Source: Enterobacter pseudoroggenkampii (GTDB lineage: Bacteria; Pseudomonadota; Gammaproteobacteria; Enterobacterales; Enterobacteriaceae). From it: a DNA stretch of 64,000 nucleotides. The position numbers and the translations under genes were made by a program. Below are positions 47,156 to 56,249 of this stretch, piece after piece. The notes beneath the pieces were generated by a model. That model was not told the origin of the DNA, did no database searches, and was given only the letters and a program-made list of their open reading frames with translations. The stretch's first letter is position 1; every line of letters starts with the position of its first letter. The stretch is taken from assembly GCF_026420145.1 (NCBI RefSeq), contig NZ_JAPMLV010000001.1:1550001-1614000 (forward strand), written 5' to 3'.

Positions 47156-47159
47156 AACA

Positions 47160-48869
47160 ATGAGCACTTTACTCACTGCACAATCTTTACGCGTTGATAC
47201 GGCGTTTGGCACGCTCTTCGACTCACTCTCCTTTACGCTGAAAAAAGGCGACCGCATTGGCCTGCTGGGCGACAACGGCTGCGGCAAAAGTACGCTGCTG
47301 AAGGTGCTGGACGGCACGGACTCCCCTGCCGCCGGAACGGTAGCACTGGCCGGACACTGCCTGATGGCGCGCGTGGAGCAACATCTCCCGGACGCTATTT
47401 TTCCGCTGACCATGCTGGATGCCGTCCTGGCCCAGTTGCCCTCAACTGAACGGGAGAGTCTGCGCTGGAAAGCCGAAACGCTGCTGGCGAGCATGGGCTT
47501 CACGCCGCAGGATATGATGCTGCAATCCGCCACGCTGAGCGGCGGACAGCACACCCGCCTGCTGCTGGCGCGGGCGCTGATTCACGAGCCGGATCTGCTC
47601 CTGCTGGATGAACCCAGCAACCACCTGGACCTGCCGACCATGCTCTGGTTGGAACACTTCCTACAGAACTGGTCGGGCAGCTTTGTGCTGGTCTCGCATG
47701 ACAGACAGCTGCTGGATGCCGTCACCAACGGCAGTTGGATCCTGCGCGATAAAACGCTGCACTACTTCGCCCTTCCCTGCACGGCCGCCCGCAAGGCGCT
47801 TGAAGCAAAGGATGAAAGCGATGCCCAGCGCCACAAGGCCGAGCAAAAGGAGATCGATCGCGTGACCGCCAGCGCGAAGCGGCTGGCGACCTGGGGCAAG
47901 GTTTACGACAACGAAGACCTGGCCCGCAAAGCCAAACAGATGGAAAAACAGGTCGAACGGCTGAAGGAGAGCCAGACGGCGCTCACGGCAGGCAGCCAGT
48001 GGACGTTAACCCTGCGCGGCGACGCGCTGCGGGCTGACCGTCTGCTGGAGATGGAAAACCTCAGCGTCCCGCCTGCGCCCGGGCTACCGCCGCTGTTTAA
48101 CATCGACATGGCGCGGCTGAAAAGCGGCGATCGCGTAGCGATTGTCGGGCGTAACGGCTGCGGCAAATCGTCGCTGATGAGGCTTATCTGGCAACAATTT
48201 GCTGATGAGTCCGCAGACAGCGGGTTGAAAATCCATCCGCGCGTGTCGCCAGGCTATTACGACCAGACGCTTCATCAGCTGCCGGATGACGCCACGCTGC
48301 TCGACGCGCTGGAACCTTTCGCGCCGGATCCGCAGAACCGCAAAATGGCACTGATAAGCGCGGGTTTCCCGTGGGCGCGCCACGGACAAACGGTCAGCAC
48401 GCTCAGCGGTGGTGAACGCTCGCGCCTGCTGTTCGTAGGCCTGACGCTCGCCCGCTATAGCCTGCTGATGCTGGATGAGCCGACCAACCACCTCGACATG
48501 GAAGGCAAAGAGGCGCTGGCGCAAACCCTTCAGCAGTTTGAAGGCGGCGTGCTGCTGGTCAGCCACGATCGTCAGCTAATTAGCCAAAGCTGCAACCGTT
48601 TCTGGCTGATTGAAGGGGGAAAGCTGAGCGAGTGGCACGATGCAGAAGCGGTGTTTGAGCGTCTGCGTGAAAGCGCGGGGCTTATGACATCCGCTGCGCC
48701 CGCTGTCGCCGCGACGATTCAATCCTCGCCGTATGACGATCTGCTGGAGCGGTTGATCGCGCTGGAAACGCTGCTGGAAGACGATCTGGCGCGTAAGCCG
48801 AAGCATCAAAAGCCGCAGTTACAGGCGCAATGGCGTAAAGAGATAGAGGAGATAGAAGCACAGCTGTAA
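47160..48869 (+). CDS. ABC-F family ribosomal protection-type ATPase
   Basis: 569 residues, two nucleotide-binding domains and no membrane segments. Walker A motifs are GDNGCGKST and GRNGCGKSS; signatures LSGGQHTR and LSGGERSR; Walker B LLLLDEPSNHLD and LLMLDEPTNHLD; H-switches SHDRQLL and SHDRQLI. The interdomain linker (about 200-270) is long, charged and helical, the part that reaches the peptidyl-transferase centre in ABC-F proteins. The family includes housekeeping translation factors and antibiotic-resistance proteins. Control by a leader-peptide switch argues for the latter type (inference). It is an insertion relative to E. coli between maeA and adhP. Confidence 0.88.
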   Translation: MSTLLTAQSLRVDTAFGTLFDSLSFTLKKGDRIGLLGDNGCGKSTLLKVLDGTDSPAAGTVALAGHCLMARVEQHLPDAIFPLTMLDAVLAQLPSTERESLRWKAETLLASMGFTPQDMMLQSATLSGGQHTRLLLARALIHEPDLLLLDEPSNHLDLPTMLWLEHFLQNWSGSFVLVSHDRQLLDAVTNGSWILRDKTLHYFALPCTAARKALEAKDESDAQRHKAEQKEIDRVTASAKRLATWGKVYDNEDLARKAKQMEKQVERLKESQTALTAGSQWTLTLRGDALRADRLLEMENLSVPPAPGLPPLFNIDMARLKSGDRVAIVGRNGCGKSSLMRLIWQQFADESADSGLKIHPRVSPGYYDQTLHQLPDDATLLDALEPFAPDPQNRKMALISAGFPWARHGQTVSTLSGGERSRLLFVGLTLARYSLLMLDEPTNHLDMEGKEALAQTLQQFEGGVLLVSHDRQLISQSCNRFWLIEGGKLSEWHDAEAVFERLRESAGLMTSAAPAVAATIQSSPYDDLLERLIALETLLEDDLARKPKHQKPQLQAQWRKEIEEIEAQL

Positions 48870-48875
48870 GTCTGC

Positions 48876-48898
48876 GCCCGGCGATCATCTCGCCGGGC
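48876..48898 (+). terminator. Hairpin / likely terminator of ABC-F gene
   Basis: GCCCGGCGA (48876-48884) pairs perfectly with TCGCCGGGC (48890-48898), five-base loop, seven bases after the stop. Only TTTT occurs nearby (from about 48904), so termination may be partial. Confidence 0.55.
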
Positions 48899-49065
48899 CA
48901 GAATTTTCCCCCTTAATTATTAGAGGAACGCCGTATTCTTAATCTGAAATCGAATCAAATGATGACATTATGTTGCCGCAGCCTTGCATTACCAGGCTAA
49001 TGTATTAATCCTTAAGAGGTACTACACCTGCTATGCAGATTCTTATCATGAACAAGGAGATACAC

Positions 49066-50076
49066 ATGAAGGCTGCTGTTGTCACTCAGGATCACCAGGT
49101 CAACGTTACCGAAAAAACCTTACGCCCGCTAAAGCACGGGGAAGCCCTGCTGAAGATGGAGTGCTGTGGCGTATGCCATACCGACCTCCACGTGAAGAAC
49201 GGTGATTTCGGCGATAAAACCGGGGTTATCCTGGGCCATGAAGGGATTGGTATCGTAAAAGAAGTCGGCCCTGGCGTGAAGTCGCTGAAAGTCGGCGACC
49301 GCGCAAGCGTGGCCTGGTTCTTTGAAGGCTGTGGCCACTGCGAATACTGTAATACCGGCAACGAAACCCTGTGCCGTGACGTGAAAAACGCCGGTTACTC
49401 CGTTGACGGCGGGATGGCGGAAGAGTGCATCGTCACCGCAGATTACGCGGTAAAAGTACCGGACGGTCTGGATTCGGCGGCGGCCAGCAGCATCACCTGC
49501 GCTGGCGTCACCACCTATAAAGCAGTGAAGGTGTCGGGTATTAAACCGGGCCAGTGGATTGCGATTTACGGTCTGGGCGGGCTGGGCAACCTCGCGCTGC
49601 AGTACGCCAAAAACGTCTTTAACGCCAAAGTCATCGCCCTTGACGTTAACGACGAACAGCTGAAGCTGGCGGCCAGCATGGGTGCGGATCTCACCATCAA
49701 CTCCCGCAGCGAAGATGCCGCTAAAATTGTGCAGGAGAAAACCGGCGGCGCGCATGCCGCAGTTGTCACTGCCGTCGCAAAAGCCGCCTTCAACTCAGCC
49801 GTTGATGCCGTGCGTGCCGGTGGCCGCGTGGTCGCCGTTGGCCTGCCGCCGGAAGCGATGAGCCTCGACATTCCGCGCCTGGTGCTGGACGGCATTCAGG
49901 TAGTGGGTTCGCTGGTTGGCACCCGTCAGGATCTGCAGGAAGCCTTCCAGTTCGCCGCTGAAGGCAAGGTCGTGCCGAAAGTCACGATGCGCCCGATCGA
50001 GGACATCAACGCCATCTTTAAAGAGATGGAACAGGGCCAGATCCGCGGCCGTATGGTGATTGACCTGCGTTCATAA
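49066..50076 (+). CDS. adhP: Alcohol dehydrogenase AdhP (ethanol-preferring, zinc)
   Basis: 336 residues from the ATG at 49066 (AAGGAG before it), as in E. coli. Zinc-dependent medium-chain dehydrogenase: catalytic zinc ligands in [11 protein letters not shown] and LGHEG; structural zinc cysteines in [16 protein letters not shown]; Rossmann motif GLGGLGNLA. It interconverts ethanol and acetaldehyde with NAD. An upstream in-frame ATG at 49033 is not conserved. Order fdn-adhP-maeA matches E. coli. Confidence 0.95.
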   Translation: MKAAVVTQDHQVNVTEKTLRPLKHGEALLKMECCGVCHTDLHVKNGDFGDKTGVILGHEGIGIVKEVGPGVKSLKVGDRASVAWFFEGCGHCEYCNTGNETLCRDVKNAGYSVDGGMAEECIVTADYAVKVPDGLDSAAASSITCAGVTTYKAVKVSGIKPGQWIAIYGLGGLGNLALQYAKNVFNAKVIALDVNDEQLKLAASMGADLTINSRSEDAAKIVQEKTGGAHAAVVTAVAKAAFNSAVDAVRAGGRVVAVGLPPEAMSLDIPRLVLDGIQVVGSLVGTRQDLQEAFQFAAEGKVVPKVTMRPIEDINAIFKEMEQGQIRGRMVIDLRS

Positions 50077-50093
50077 TCACCCACCGTTCAATT

Positions 50094-50120
50094 ACCGCTC
50101 CTGACAGGGGCGGTTTTTTT
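50094..50120 (+). terminator. Rho-independent terminator of adhP
   Basis: ACCGCTCCT (50094-50102) pairs with AGGGGCGGT (50106-50114), one G-T wobble, followed by a run of seven Ts from 50114. Confidence 0.92.
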
Positions 50121-50226
50121 ATAGCCATTTTCCGGCAATCCTTATCTTAATTCCTTTGTTCCCTTGTTTTCCCCCGCGCCCGATGATGAATCCGACGCTA
50201 ACAAGAAGATAACAAAGGAATTCACC

Positions 50227-51846
50227 ATGCAAACCCCATTTCGTCTGCAGCTGCTGACGGCGCTCATTCTGACGACAACCGCAGCCTGGTCCGCGGATGC
50301 GCCCGTCAAAGGCGGCACGCTGATTTATCTGGAGCAGCAGGCGCACACCAACCTCTATCCGCCTGCCGGTGGCTTTTACCCGAACGGCGGCATCCTGAAC
50401 CAAATCACCGACAAACTGACGTGGCAGAACCCAAAGACGCTGCAGGTGGAACCCTGGGTGGCCGAAAGCTGGACCACCAACGCCGATAAAACCGAATACA
50501 CCTTTAAAATTCGCCCCGGCATCACCTTCTCCGACGGCACGCCGCTGGACGCCAACGCCGTAGCGAAAAACTTTGATACCTACGGCTTAGGTAACAAGGC
50601 GCAGCGACTGCCGGTGTCAGAAGTGATCAATAACTACGATCGTAGCGAAGTCATCGACCCGCTGACCGTGAAGTTCTACTTCAAAAAACCGTCGCCTGGG
50701 TTCCTGCAGGGCACCGCCACAATCGGGTCGGGCCTGGTCTCGCTCAGCACGCTGAAGCGCAACTTTGAAGAGCTGGGTGATGCCCGGCATATCATTGGCT
50801 CCGGCCCGTTTGTAGTGAAGGACGAGAAGCTGGGTCGCGAAGTGACGCTGGAAGCGCGTAAGGACTACCAGTGGGGACCGAAAAACCTGGCGCAGCAGGG
50901 GCCAGCCAATCTTGACGGCATCAAGTTTATCGTGACCCAGGAGGACAGCGTGCGCGTCGGCGCCCTCCTGGCCGGTCAGGCAGATTTTATTCGTCAGGTG
51001 CAGGCGTATGACGAAAAGCAGGCGACAGATCAGGGCTATAAAATCTACGCCGCCCCGACGCGCGGGGTGAATGACAGCATCAGCTTCCGCCCGGATAACC
51101 CGCTGGTCTCTGATATTCGCGTACGCCAGGCGCTGCTGCATGCCACCAATGCAAAACAGGTGGTCGAGACCCTCTTCTCGGCCAACTATCCGCAGGCGAA
51201 GTCGGTGATTGCCGATTCCGCCGCAGGCTTTGTCGATCTCAGCGATAAATTGACCTTTGACCCGGCAAAAGCCAACCAGCTGCTGGACGAGGCGGGCTGG
51301 AAAGCGGGTGGCGACGGGATCCGCGCCAAAGACGGCCAACGTCTGGCATTGACGGTGTATGAATCCCTGCCGCAGCCGCAAAATAAAGAGGTGCTGCAGC
51401 TGGTTGCCCAGCAGTGGCGACAGGTGGGCGTGGCGCTGAGCGTTAAAGCCGGTGACGCAGGCAGCCGCACGCTGGATAACCTTGATCCGCTGAAAACCCC
51501 GTTAACCGTCTCCGAAGTAGGCCGCGCCGATCCGGACGTGGTGAAAAGCATGTTCTACCCCGCTAACCGCGACGCGCTGCTGCAAAAAGGCGGCTCCAGC
51601 GACAAGGTCAAAAGCTTCCGTGACGACAAGCTGAATGAACTGCTGGTGAACATTTCTGCTGAAGTCGATCCGAAAAAACGCCTGCAGCTGACCGGCGATG
51701 CCCAGCGCTACCTGCTGGATAACGCCTACGTCATTCCAATTTTCGAAGAGCCGCAGGTCTTTGCTGGTGCGCCGTGGCTGAAAGGCGTCAATTTTGAAGC
51801 GGTCGGCCGCCCGTCGTTCTACGGCGCGTGGATTGAGAAACACTGA
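50227..51846 (+). CDS. ABC transporter substrate-binding protein, KPN_01854-like
   Basis: 539 residues from the ATG at 50227 (AAAGGA before it) with a signal peptide (to ...TTTAAWSA) and an SBP family 5 body (WVAESWTTNADKTEYTFKI, then FSDGTPLDANAVAKNF). In Klebsiella and other bacteria this type of binding protein (TIGR 'KPN_01854 family') is linked to a flavin monooxygenase and CMD-domain alkylhydroperoxidase, as here. The substrate is unknown; the oxidative enzymes suggest a sulfur- or aromatic-containing organic compound (inference). First gene of a six-gene operon. Confidence 0.88.
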   Translation: MQTPFRLQLLTALILTTTAAWSADAPVKGGTLIYLEQQAHTNLYPPAGGFYPNGGILNQITDKLTWQNPKTLQVEPWVAESWTTNADKTEYTFKIRPGITFSDGTPLDANAVAKNFDTYGLGNKAQRLPVSEVINNYDRSEVIDPLTVKFYFKKPSPGFLQGTATIGSGLVSLSTLKRNFEELGDARHIIGSGPFVVKDEKLGREVTLEARKDYQWGPKNLAQQGPANLDGIKFIVTQEDSVRVGALLAGQADFIRQVQAYDEKQATDQGYKIYAAPTRGVNDSISFRPDNPLVSDIRVRQALLHATNAKQVVETLFSANYPQAKSVIADSAAGFVDLSDKLTFDPAKANQLLDEAGWKAGGDGIRAKDGQRLALTVYESLPQPQNKEVLQLVAQQWRQVGVALSVKAGDAGSRTLDNLDPLKTPLTVSEVGRADPDVVKSMFYPANRDALLQKGGSSDKVKSFRDDKLNELLVNISAEVDPKKRLQLTGDAQRYLLDNAYVIPIFEEPQVFAGAPWLKGVNFEAVGRPSFYGAWIEKH

Positions 51847-51856
51847 GGAGCTGACG

Positions 51857-52801
51857 ATGCGCCACGCACTTCTTCAACGCTTTGGGCACGGGCTGCTGGT
51901 ACTGTGGGCCGCCTTTACCCTTTCGTTCGTGTTGCTCCAGGTGCTGCCGGGCGACGCGGTGCTGATTAAATTTCAGAACCCGGACCTGGGCTTGAGCCCG
52001 GCGCAAATCGAGGAGATGCGCGTGGCCTATGGCGCGGACAGCCCGCTGTGGCAGCAATACGGCCATACGCTGCTGGCGATGCTGCGCGGGGATTTCGGCT
52101 ATTCGTTACAGGCCGGGGTGCCGGTCAGCGAGCTGATTGCCAGCAATCTGCCGGATACCCTGAGCCTCGCCCTGCCCGCGTTTGTACTCGCAGTCCTGCT
52201 GGCATTTGCGCTGGCCTTTGCGTCGCGCCTGCCGGGTCTGCGCTGGCTGAGTAATACCCTGCAGTCGCTGCCGGTCCTGTTTATCTCTTTACCGACGTTC
52301 TGGCTGGGGATTGCCCTCATCCAGCTCTTTTCTTTCCAGCTGCGGCTGATTCCGGTGATTAACCCGACGCCGCTGCAGGGGCTGATCCTGCCGATTGTGA
52401 CCGTCGCGATCCCGATTTCCGCCCCGCTGGCACAAATTCTGATGCGCAGCCTGGACCAGGTGGCGACGCAGCCGTTTGTCGCCGTGGCCCGGGCAAAAGG
52501 GCTGAGTGAAACCGCCGTCCTGTGGCGTCACGTTACCGGCAACGCCCTGCTGCCGGTCCTGAATATTGCCGGATTGCTGCTGGGCGAGCTGATTGCCGGG
52601 GCGCTGATCACGGAAACCGTTTTTGGCCGCAGCGGGCTCGGACAGCTGACCCAGCAGGCGGTAAATAACCAGGATATCGCCGTGCTTCAGGCGGTCGTGA
52701 TGATTTCCGCCCTCGGTTTTGTCCTGATCAATCTGCTGGTGGATCTGCTGATGCCGCTGCTGGATCCCCGCCTGCAAACCGTTACCGGAGGTGCATCATG
52801 A
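51857..52801 (+). CDS. ABC transporter permease (OppB/DppB type)
   Basis: 314 residues from the ATG at 51857 (GAGGAG nine bases before). N-terminal FVLLQVLPGDAVLIKF and loop QPFVAVARAKGLSETAVLWRHVTGNA are those of peptide/nickel-type permeases. It starts 10 bases after the binding protein gene and overlaps the next permease by four bases (ATGA). Earlier in-frame starts lie within the preceding gene. Confidence 0.92.
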   Translation: MRHALLQRFGHGLLVLWAAFTLSFVLLQVLPGDAVLIKFQNPDLGLSPAQIEEMRVAYGADSPLWQQYGHTLLAMLRGDFGYSLQAGVPVSELIASNLPDTLSLALPAFVLAVLLAFALAFASRLPGLRWLSNTLQSLPVLFISLPTFWLGIALIQLFSFQLRLIPVINPTPLQGLILPIVTVAIPISAPLAQILMRSLDQVATQPFVAVARAKGLSETAVLWRHVTGNALLPVLNIAGLLLGELIAGALITETVFGRSGLGQLTQQAVNNQDIAVLQAVVMISALGFVLINLLVDLLMPLLDPRLQTVTGGAS

Positions 52802-53646
52802 GTCTGGTCGATTACGCTGCCGCCGCGCGAAAACGCGTTCCGGCGTGGCAGGGGATGGAATGGCAGCCGGGACTGTGGCTGGCATGGGGGGTGATTATTC
52901 TCGCCGTTTTTGCCGCCGTGGCGCCCGGCCTGTTAACCCACTACAGCCCGATTGAGGGCATCGCTGGCGCACAGCGCCTGGCGCCTCAGGCGGAACACTG
53001 GCTCGGCACCGATCAGCTTGGCCGCGATGTTTACACCCGTATTATTTATGGTGCGTCCCACTCCCTTAGCGCGGCGCTCGCCGCTGTCACGATGGGGCTG
53101 GTGGTGGGCACCGGTCTGGGGGTGATCGCCGGGGCATTCGCCGGACGCGTCGAGTCTCTGCTGATGCGTTTCGTCGACGTGCTGTTGTCCATCCCGTCTC
53201 TGCTGCTCTCGCTGACGGTCATTATTCTGCTCGGGTTTGGCACCGTTAACGCCGCGATTGCCGTGGGCGTTGCCTCCATTGCCAGCTTCGCCCGCCTCGC
53301 GCGCGGTGAAGTGGTACGCATCCGCCATACGGATTATGTCGAGGCGGCGTTTGGCAGCGGCGGGACGTTTTTCGCCGTGCTGTGGCGACACATCCTGCCC
53401 AACGCGTTAACCGCCGTCCTCGCCTTTGCCACGCTGCAGTTTGGTCAGGCCATCCTGGCGCTCTCCACGCTGAGTTTTCTCGGTTACGGCACCCCGCCGC
53501 CCGTGCCGGAATGGGGCTTATTGATTGCCGAAGGCCGTAACTATCTCTCAACCGCCTGGTGGTTAACCACCTTCCCCGGCGTCGTCGTCATCGCCGTGGT
53601 GCTGGCCACCAACCGTATCAGCCAACAGTTCAGCGGAGGTCGCTAA
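52798..53646 (+). CDS. ABC transporter permease (OppC/DppC type)
   Basis: 282 residues with GTDQLGRDVYTRIIYGASHS near the N-terminus and the cytoplasmic coupling loop YVEAAFGSGGTFFAVLWRHILPNA. It pairs with the preceding permease to form the channel. The stop shares one base with the ATPase start (TAATG). Confidence 0.92.
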   Translation: MSLVDYAAAARKRVPAWQGMEWQPGLWLAWGVIILAVFAAVAPGLLTHYSPIEGIAGAQRLAPQAEHWLGTDQLGRDVYTRIIYGASHSLSAALAAVTMGLVVGTGLGVIAGAFAGRVESLLMRFVDVLLSIPSLLLSLTVIILLGFGTVNAAIAVGVASIASFARLARGEVVRIRHTDYVEAAFGSGGTFFAVLWRHILPNALTAVLAFATLQFGQAILALSTLSFLGYGTPPPVPEWGLLIAEGRNYLSTAWWLTTFPGVVVIAVVLATNRISQQFSGGR

Positions 53647-55253
53647 TGACCGTTCTCTCAGTGGAAAATTTGACGATCAGCTACCGCACCGCACGCCAGT
53701 GGAGAGAGGTGGTGCATAACGTCAGCTTCACGCTCGGGCGAGGGGAAATGCTGGCGTTTGTCGGTGAATCCGGATCCGGTAAAACGACCACGGCACAGGC
53801 GATCATTGGTCTGCTGGCCGATAACGCCCGCCGTGATGCAGGAAAAATCGTGCTCAACGGCGAGGAGATTAGCCGGTGGTCCGCTAAGCGTCTCGATACC
53901 CTTCGCGGGGCGCGAATTAGCCTGGTTCCGCAGGATCCGGGTAATTCACTCAACCCGGTGAAGACCATTGGCGCGCAGGTCGGAGAGATTATTCAGCTAC
54001 ACCAGAAAGTGACCCGCGCCGAGCGCGACGAGCAGGTGCTCGCCCTGCTGACAAAGGTCGGCCTGAGCCACCCCGAACAGCGCATGACGCAGTATCCCCA
54101 TCAGCTCTCCGGTGGGATGAAACAGCGCGTGCTGATTGCCATCGCCATTGCCCTGCGCCCGGACGTGATCGTTGCTGATGAGCCCACCAGCGCGCTGGAC
54201 GTGACGGTGCAAAAACGCATTCTCGATCTGCTGGATATCCTGCGGCGGGAATCGGGCACTGCCGTTCTGTTTGTCACCCACGATCTGGCCCTGGCCGCCC
54301 AGCGCGCGGACAGGCTGCTGGTTTTTCGCGATGGCGAAATTCAGGAGCAAGGCAGCACCGTCGATATTGTCCGTACGCCGCAGCACGCCTACACCCGTCA
54401 GTTGCTGAGCGATCTCCAGGGCCAGCGCCTGACCATTGCCCCGGTATCAGGTCTTCCGCTCGCGTCACCGGCCATTCGCGCTCGCGCCATCAGAAAACAA
54501 TTCTCGCTGGGCAAAGGTCATCAGCTTCAGGCGCTGGATCGGGTGACGTTTGACGTCAGGCGCGGCAGCACGCATGCGCTGGTCGGTGAATCCGGCTCCG
54601 GGAAGACCACCCTCGCCCGTATTTTGCTGGGTTTTGAACAGGCGGACAGCGGACAGGTCATTATTGATGATATTGATGCCACCACGCTCAGCCGCGAGGC
54701 CCGTCGTCAGCTGCGCCAGAAGATCCAGTTTGTCTACCAGAACCCGTTTGCCTCTCTCGACCCGCGTCAGACGCTGTTTGACATCATCGAAGAGCCCCTG
54801 AAGAACTTTTCTCGCCTCGGTAAGGCGGAGCGAAAGGTTCGGGTGGAAACCGTGGCGCAGCGGGTTGCCCTGCCCGTCGAACTCCTGGGCCGCACCGCCC
54901 GGGAACTTTCAGGCGGACAGCGTCAGCGCGTGGCCATCGCCCGGGCGCTGATCCTGGAGCCGACCATTCTGGTGCTGGACGAAGCCACCTCCGCGCTGGA
55001 CGTCACCGTGCAGGCGCAGATTCTGGCTCTGCTTCAGCAGCTGCAGCAGCAGCTGGGATTGACCTACCTCTTTATCACGCACGATCTGTCTACCGTCCGC
55101 CGGATCGCCCACAGCGTCACGGTGCTGCGCAGCGGTCAGGTAGTCGAACACGGCGACGTCGGAACCTTATTTGCATCGCCGCAGAACGATTATACCCGCG
55201 AGCTGATTGACGCCATTCCCCATTTTTCACCCGCTACGGAGGAGTTCGCATGA
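53646..55253 (+). CDS. Dipeptide-type ABC transporter ATPase, two fused nucleotide-binding domains
   Basis: 535 residues, a fusion of OppD- and OppF-like domains. The first has GESGSGKTT, SGGMKQRV and DEPTSALD; the second GESGSGKTT, SGGQRQRV and DEATSALD. Both catalytic sets are intact. The start at 53646 is chosen because it gives the normal N-terminus (MTVLSVENLTISY); an in-frame ATG at 53559 lies in the permease gene. It energises the transporter of this operon. Confidence 0.93.
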   Translation: MTVLSVENLTISYRTARQWREVVHNVSFTLGRGEMLAFVGESGSGKTTTAQAIIGLLADNARRDAGKIVLNGEEISRWSAKRLDTLRGARISLVPQDPGNSLNPVKTIGAQVGEIIQLHQKVTRAERDEQVLALLTKVGLSHPEQRMTQYPHQLSGGMKQRVLIAIAIALRPDVIVADEPTSALDVTVQKRILDLLDILRRESGTAVLFVTHDLALAAQRADRLLVFRDGEIQEQGSTVDIVRTPQHAYTRQLLSDLQGQRLTIAPVSGLPLASPAIRARAIRKQFSLGKGHQLQALDRVTFDVRRGSTHALVGESGSGKTTLARILLGFEQADSGQVIIDDIDATTLSREARRQLRQKIQFVYQNPFASLDPRQTLFDIIEEPLKNFSRLGKAERKVRVETVAQRVALPVELLGRTARELSGGQRQRVAIARALILEPTILVLDEATSALDVTVQAQILALLQQLQQQLGLTYLFITHDLSTVRRIAHSVTVLRSGQVVEHGDVGTLFASPQNDYTRELIDAIPHFSPATEEFA

Positions 55254-56239
55254 CGCGAAAACGCCTGGGATTTTTCACCCGCCTGCTTGACGACGCTACG
55301 CCGAAGGAGCGCTATCGTCTGGCAACTGAACAGATCCGCCACGCCGAACGCCACGGTTTTGACAGCGCCTGGATTGCGCAGCACCACTTTCACGAAAGTG
55401 AAGGTGGACTGCCGTCACCGCTACTGTTTCTGGCACACGTAGCCTCACATACCGAAACCATCCGCCTGGGTACGGCTATCATTACCCTGCCGATGGAAAA
55501 CCCGCTGCGCGTCGCAGAAGATGCCGCCGTGCTGGATTTACTCGCCAATGGCCGTCTTGAAGTCGGTTTTGGTTCAGGCGGCACACCGACCTCATTTCTG
55601 CCGTTCGGCCTGACGTTTGAGGAGCGCGGCGCGGCCTTTGCCGACCATTTGCATGTTATTCAAAGCGCCTGGCGCGGGGATTCGCTCACCCATCCGGATA
55701 ACCACCTTTACCCGCCAGCGCCACAGCTTGCTGACCGGATTTGGATTGCCACCTTTTCGGTCGACGGTGCCGTTCGCGCCGCGCGGGCCGGACACGGTTT
55801 AATGCTCTCCCGCACGCAGCCGCGCCCGGCAGACCAGTTGGATTTAACGCTCGACGCGATCCAGAACCCTATTGTGGATGCCTACCTTGAGGCGCTGCCC
55901 GCGGGCAGCGCACCGCGCATTCTGGCTTCCCGTACGGCATTCGTCGCCGACAGCGACGACTATGCGCTCAAGGTCGCCACACCGGGTCTGACGAAACAAG
56001 CCCAGCAGCATCGCGCTGCCGGGCATGCGGTTAAAGGTGACACCGTCACCGATTTTCATCGCCAGTTCGACGCCCATATCGGTTCGCCCGAGACGGTGCT
56101 GCGTTCGCTGCAGGCCGATTCCGTTCTCCGGCGCGCCACGGACATCTCATTCCAGGTCCATTCGGTCGAGCCCACCCATCGCGACACGCTGCGCTCCATC
56201 GAACTGATCGCAGAACACATTGCCCCCCATATACGTTGA
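55250..56239 (+). CDS. LLM-class flavin-dependent monooxygenase (KPN_01858-like)
   Basis: 329 residues with a bacterial luciferase-like (beta/alpha)8 fold, opening KRLGFFTRLLDDATPKERYRL, then DSAWIAQHHFHESEGGLPSP and FGSGGTPTSFLPFG. FMN would be supplied reduced by a separate reductase. The start overlaps the ATPase stop (ATGA), showing that oxidation is coupled to the uptake system. It likely oxidises the imported compound; specificity is not known. Confidence 0.87.
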   Translation: MTRKRLGFFTRLLDDATPKERYRLATEQIRHAERHGFDSAWIAQHHFHESEGGLPSPLLFLAHVASHTETIRLGTAIITLPMENPLRVAEDAAVLDLLANGRLEVGFGSGGTPTSFLPFGLTFEERGAAFADHLHVIQSAWRGDSLTHPDNHLYPPAPQLADRIWIATFSVDGAVRAARAGHGLMLSRTQPRPADQLDLTLDAIQNPIVDAYLEALPAGSAPRILASRTAFVADSDDYALKVATPGLTKQAQQHRAAGHAVKGDTVTDFHRQFDAHIGSPETVLRSLQADSVLRRATDISFQVHSVEPTHRDTLRSIELIAEHIAPHIR

Positions 56240-56249
56240 GGAGATACCT

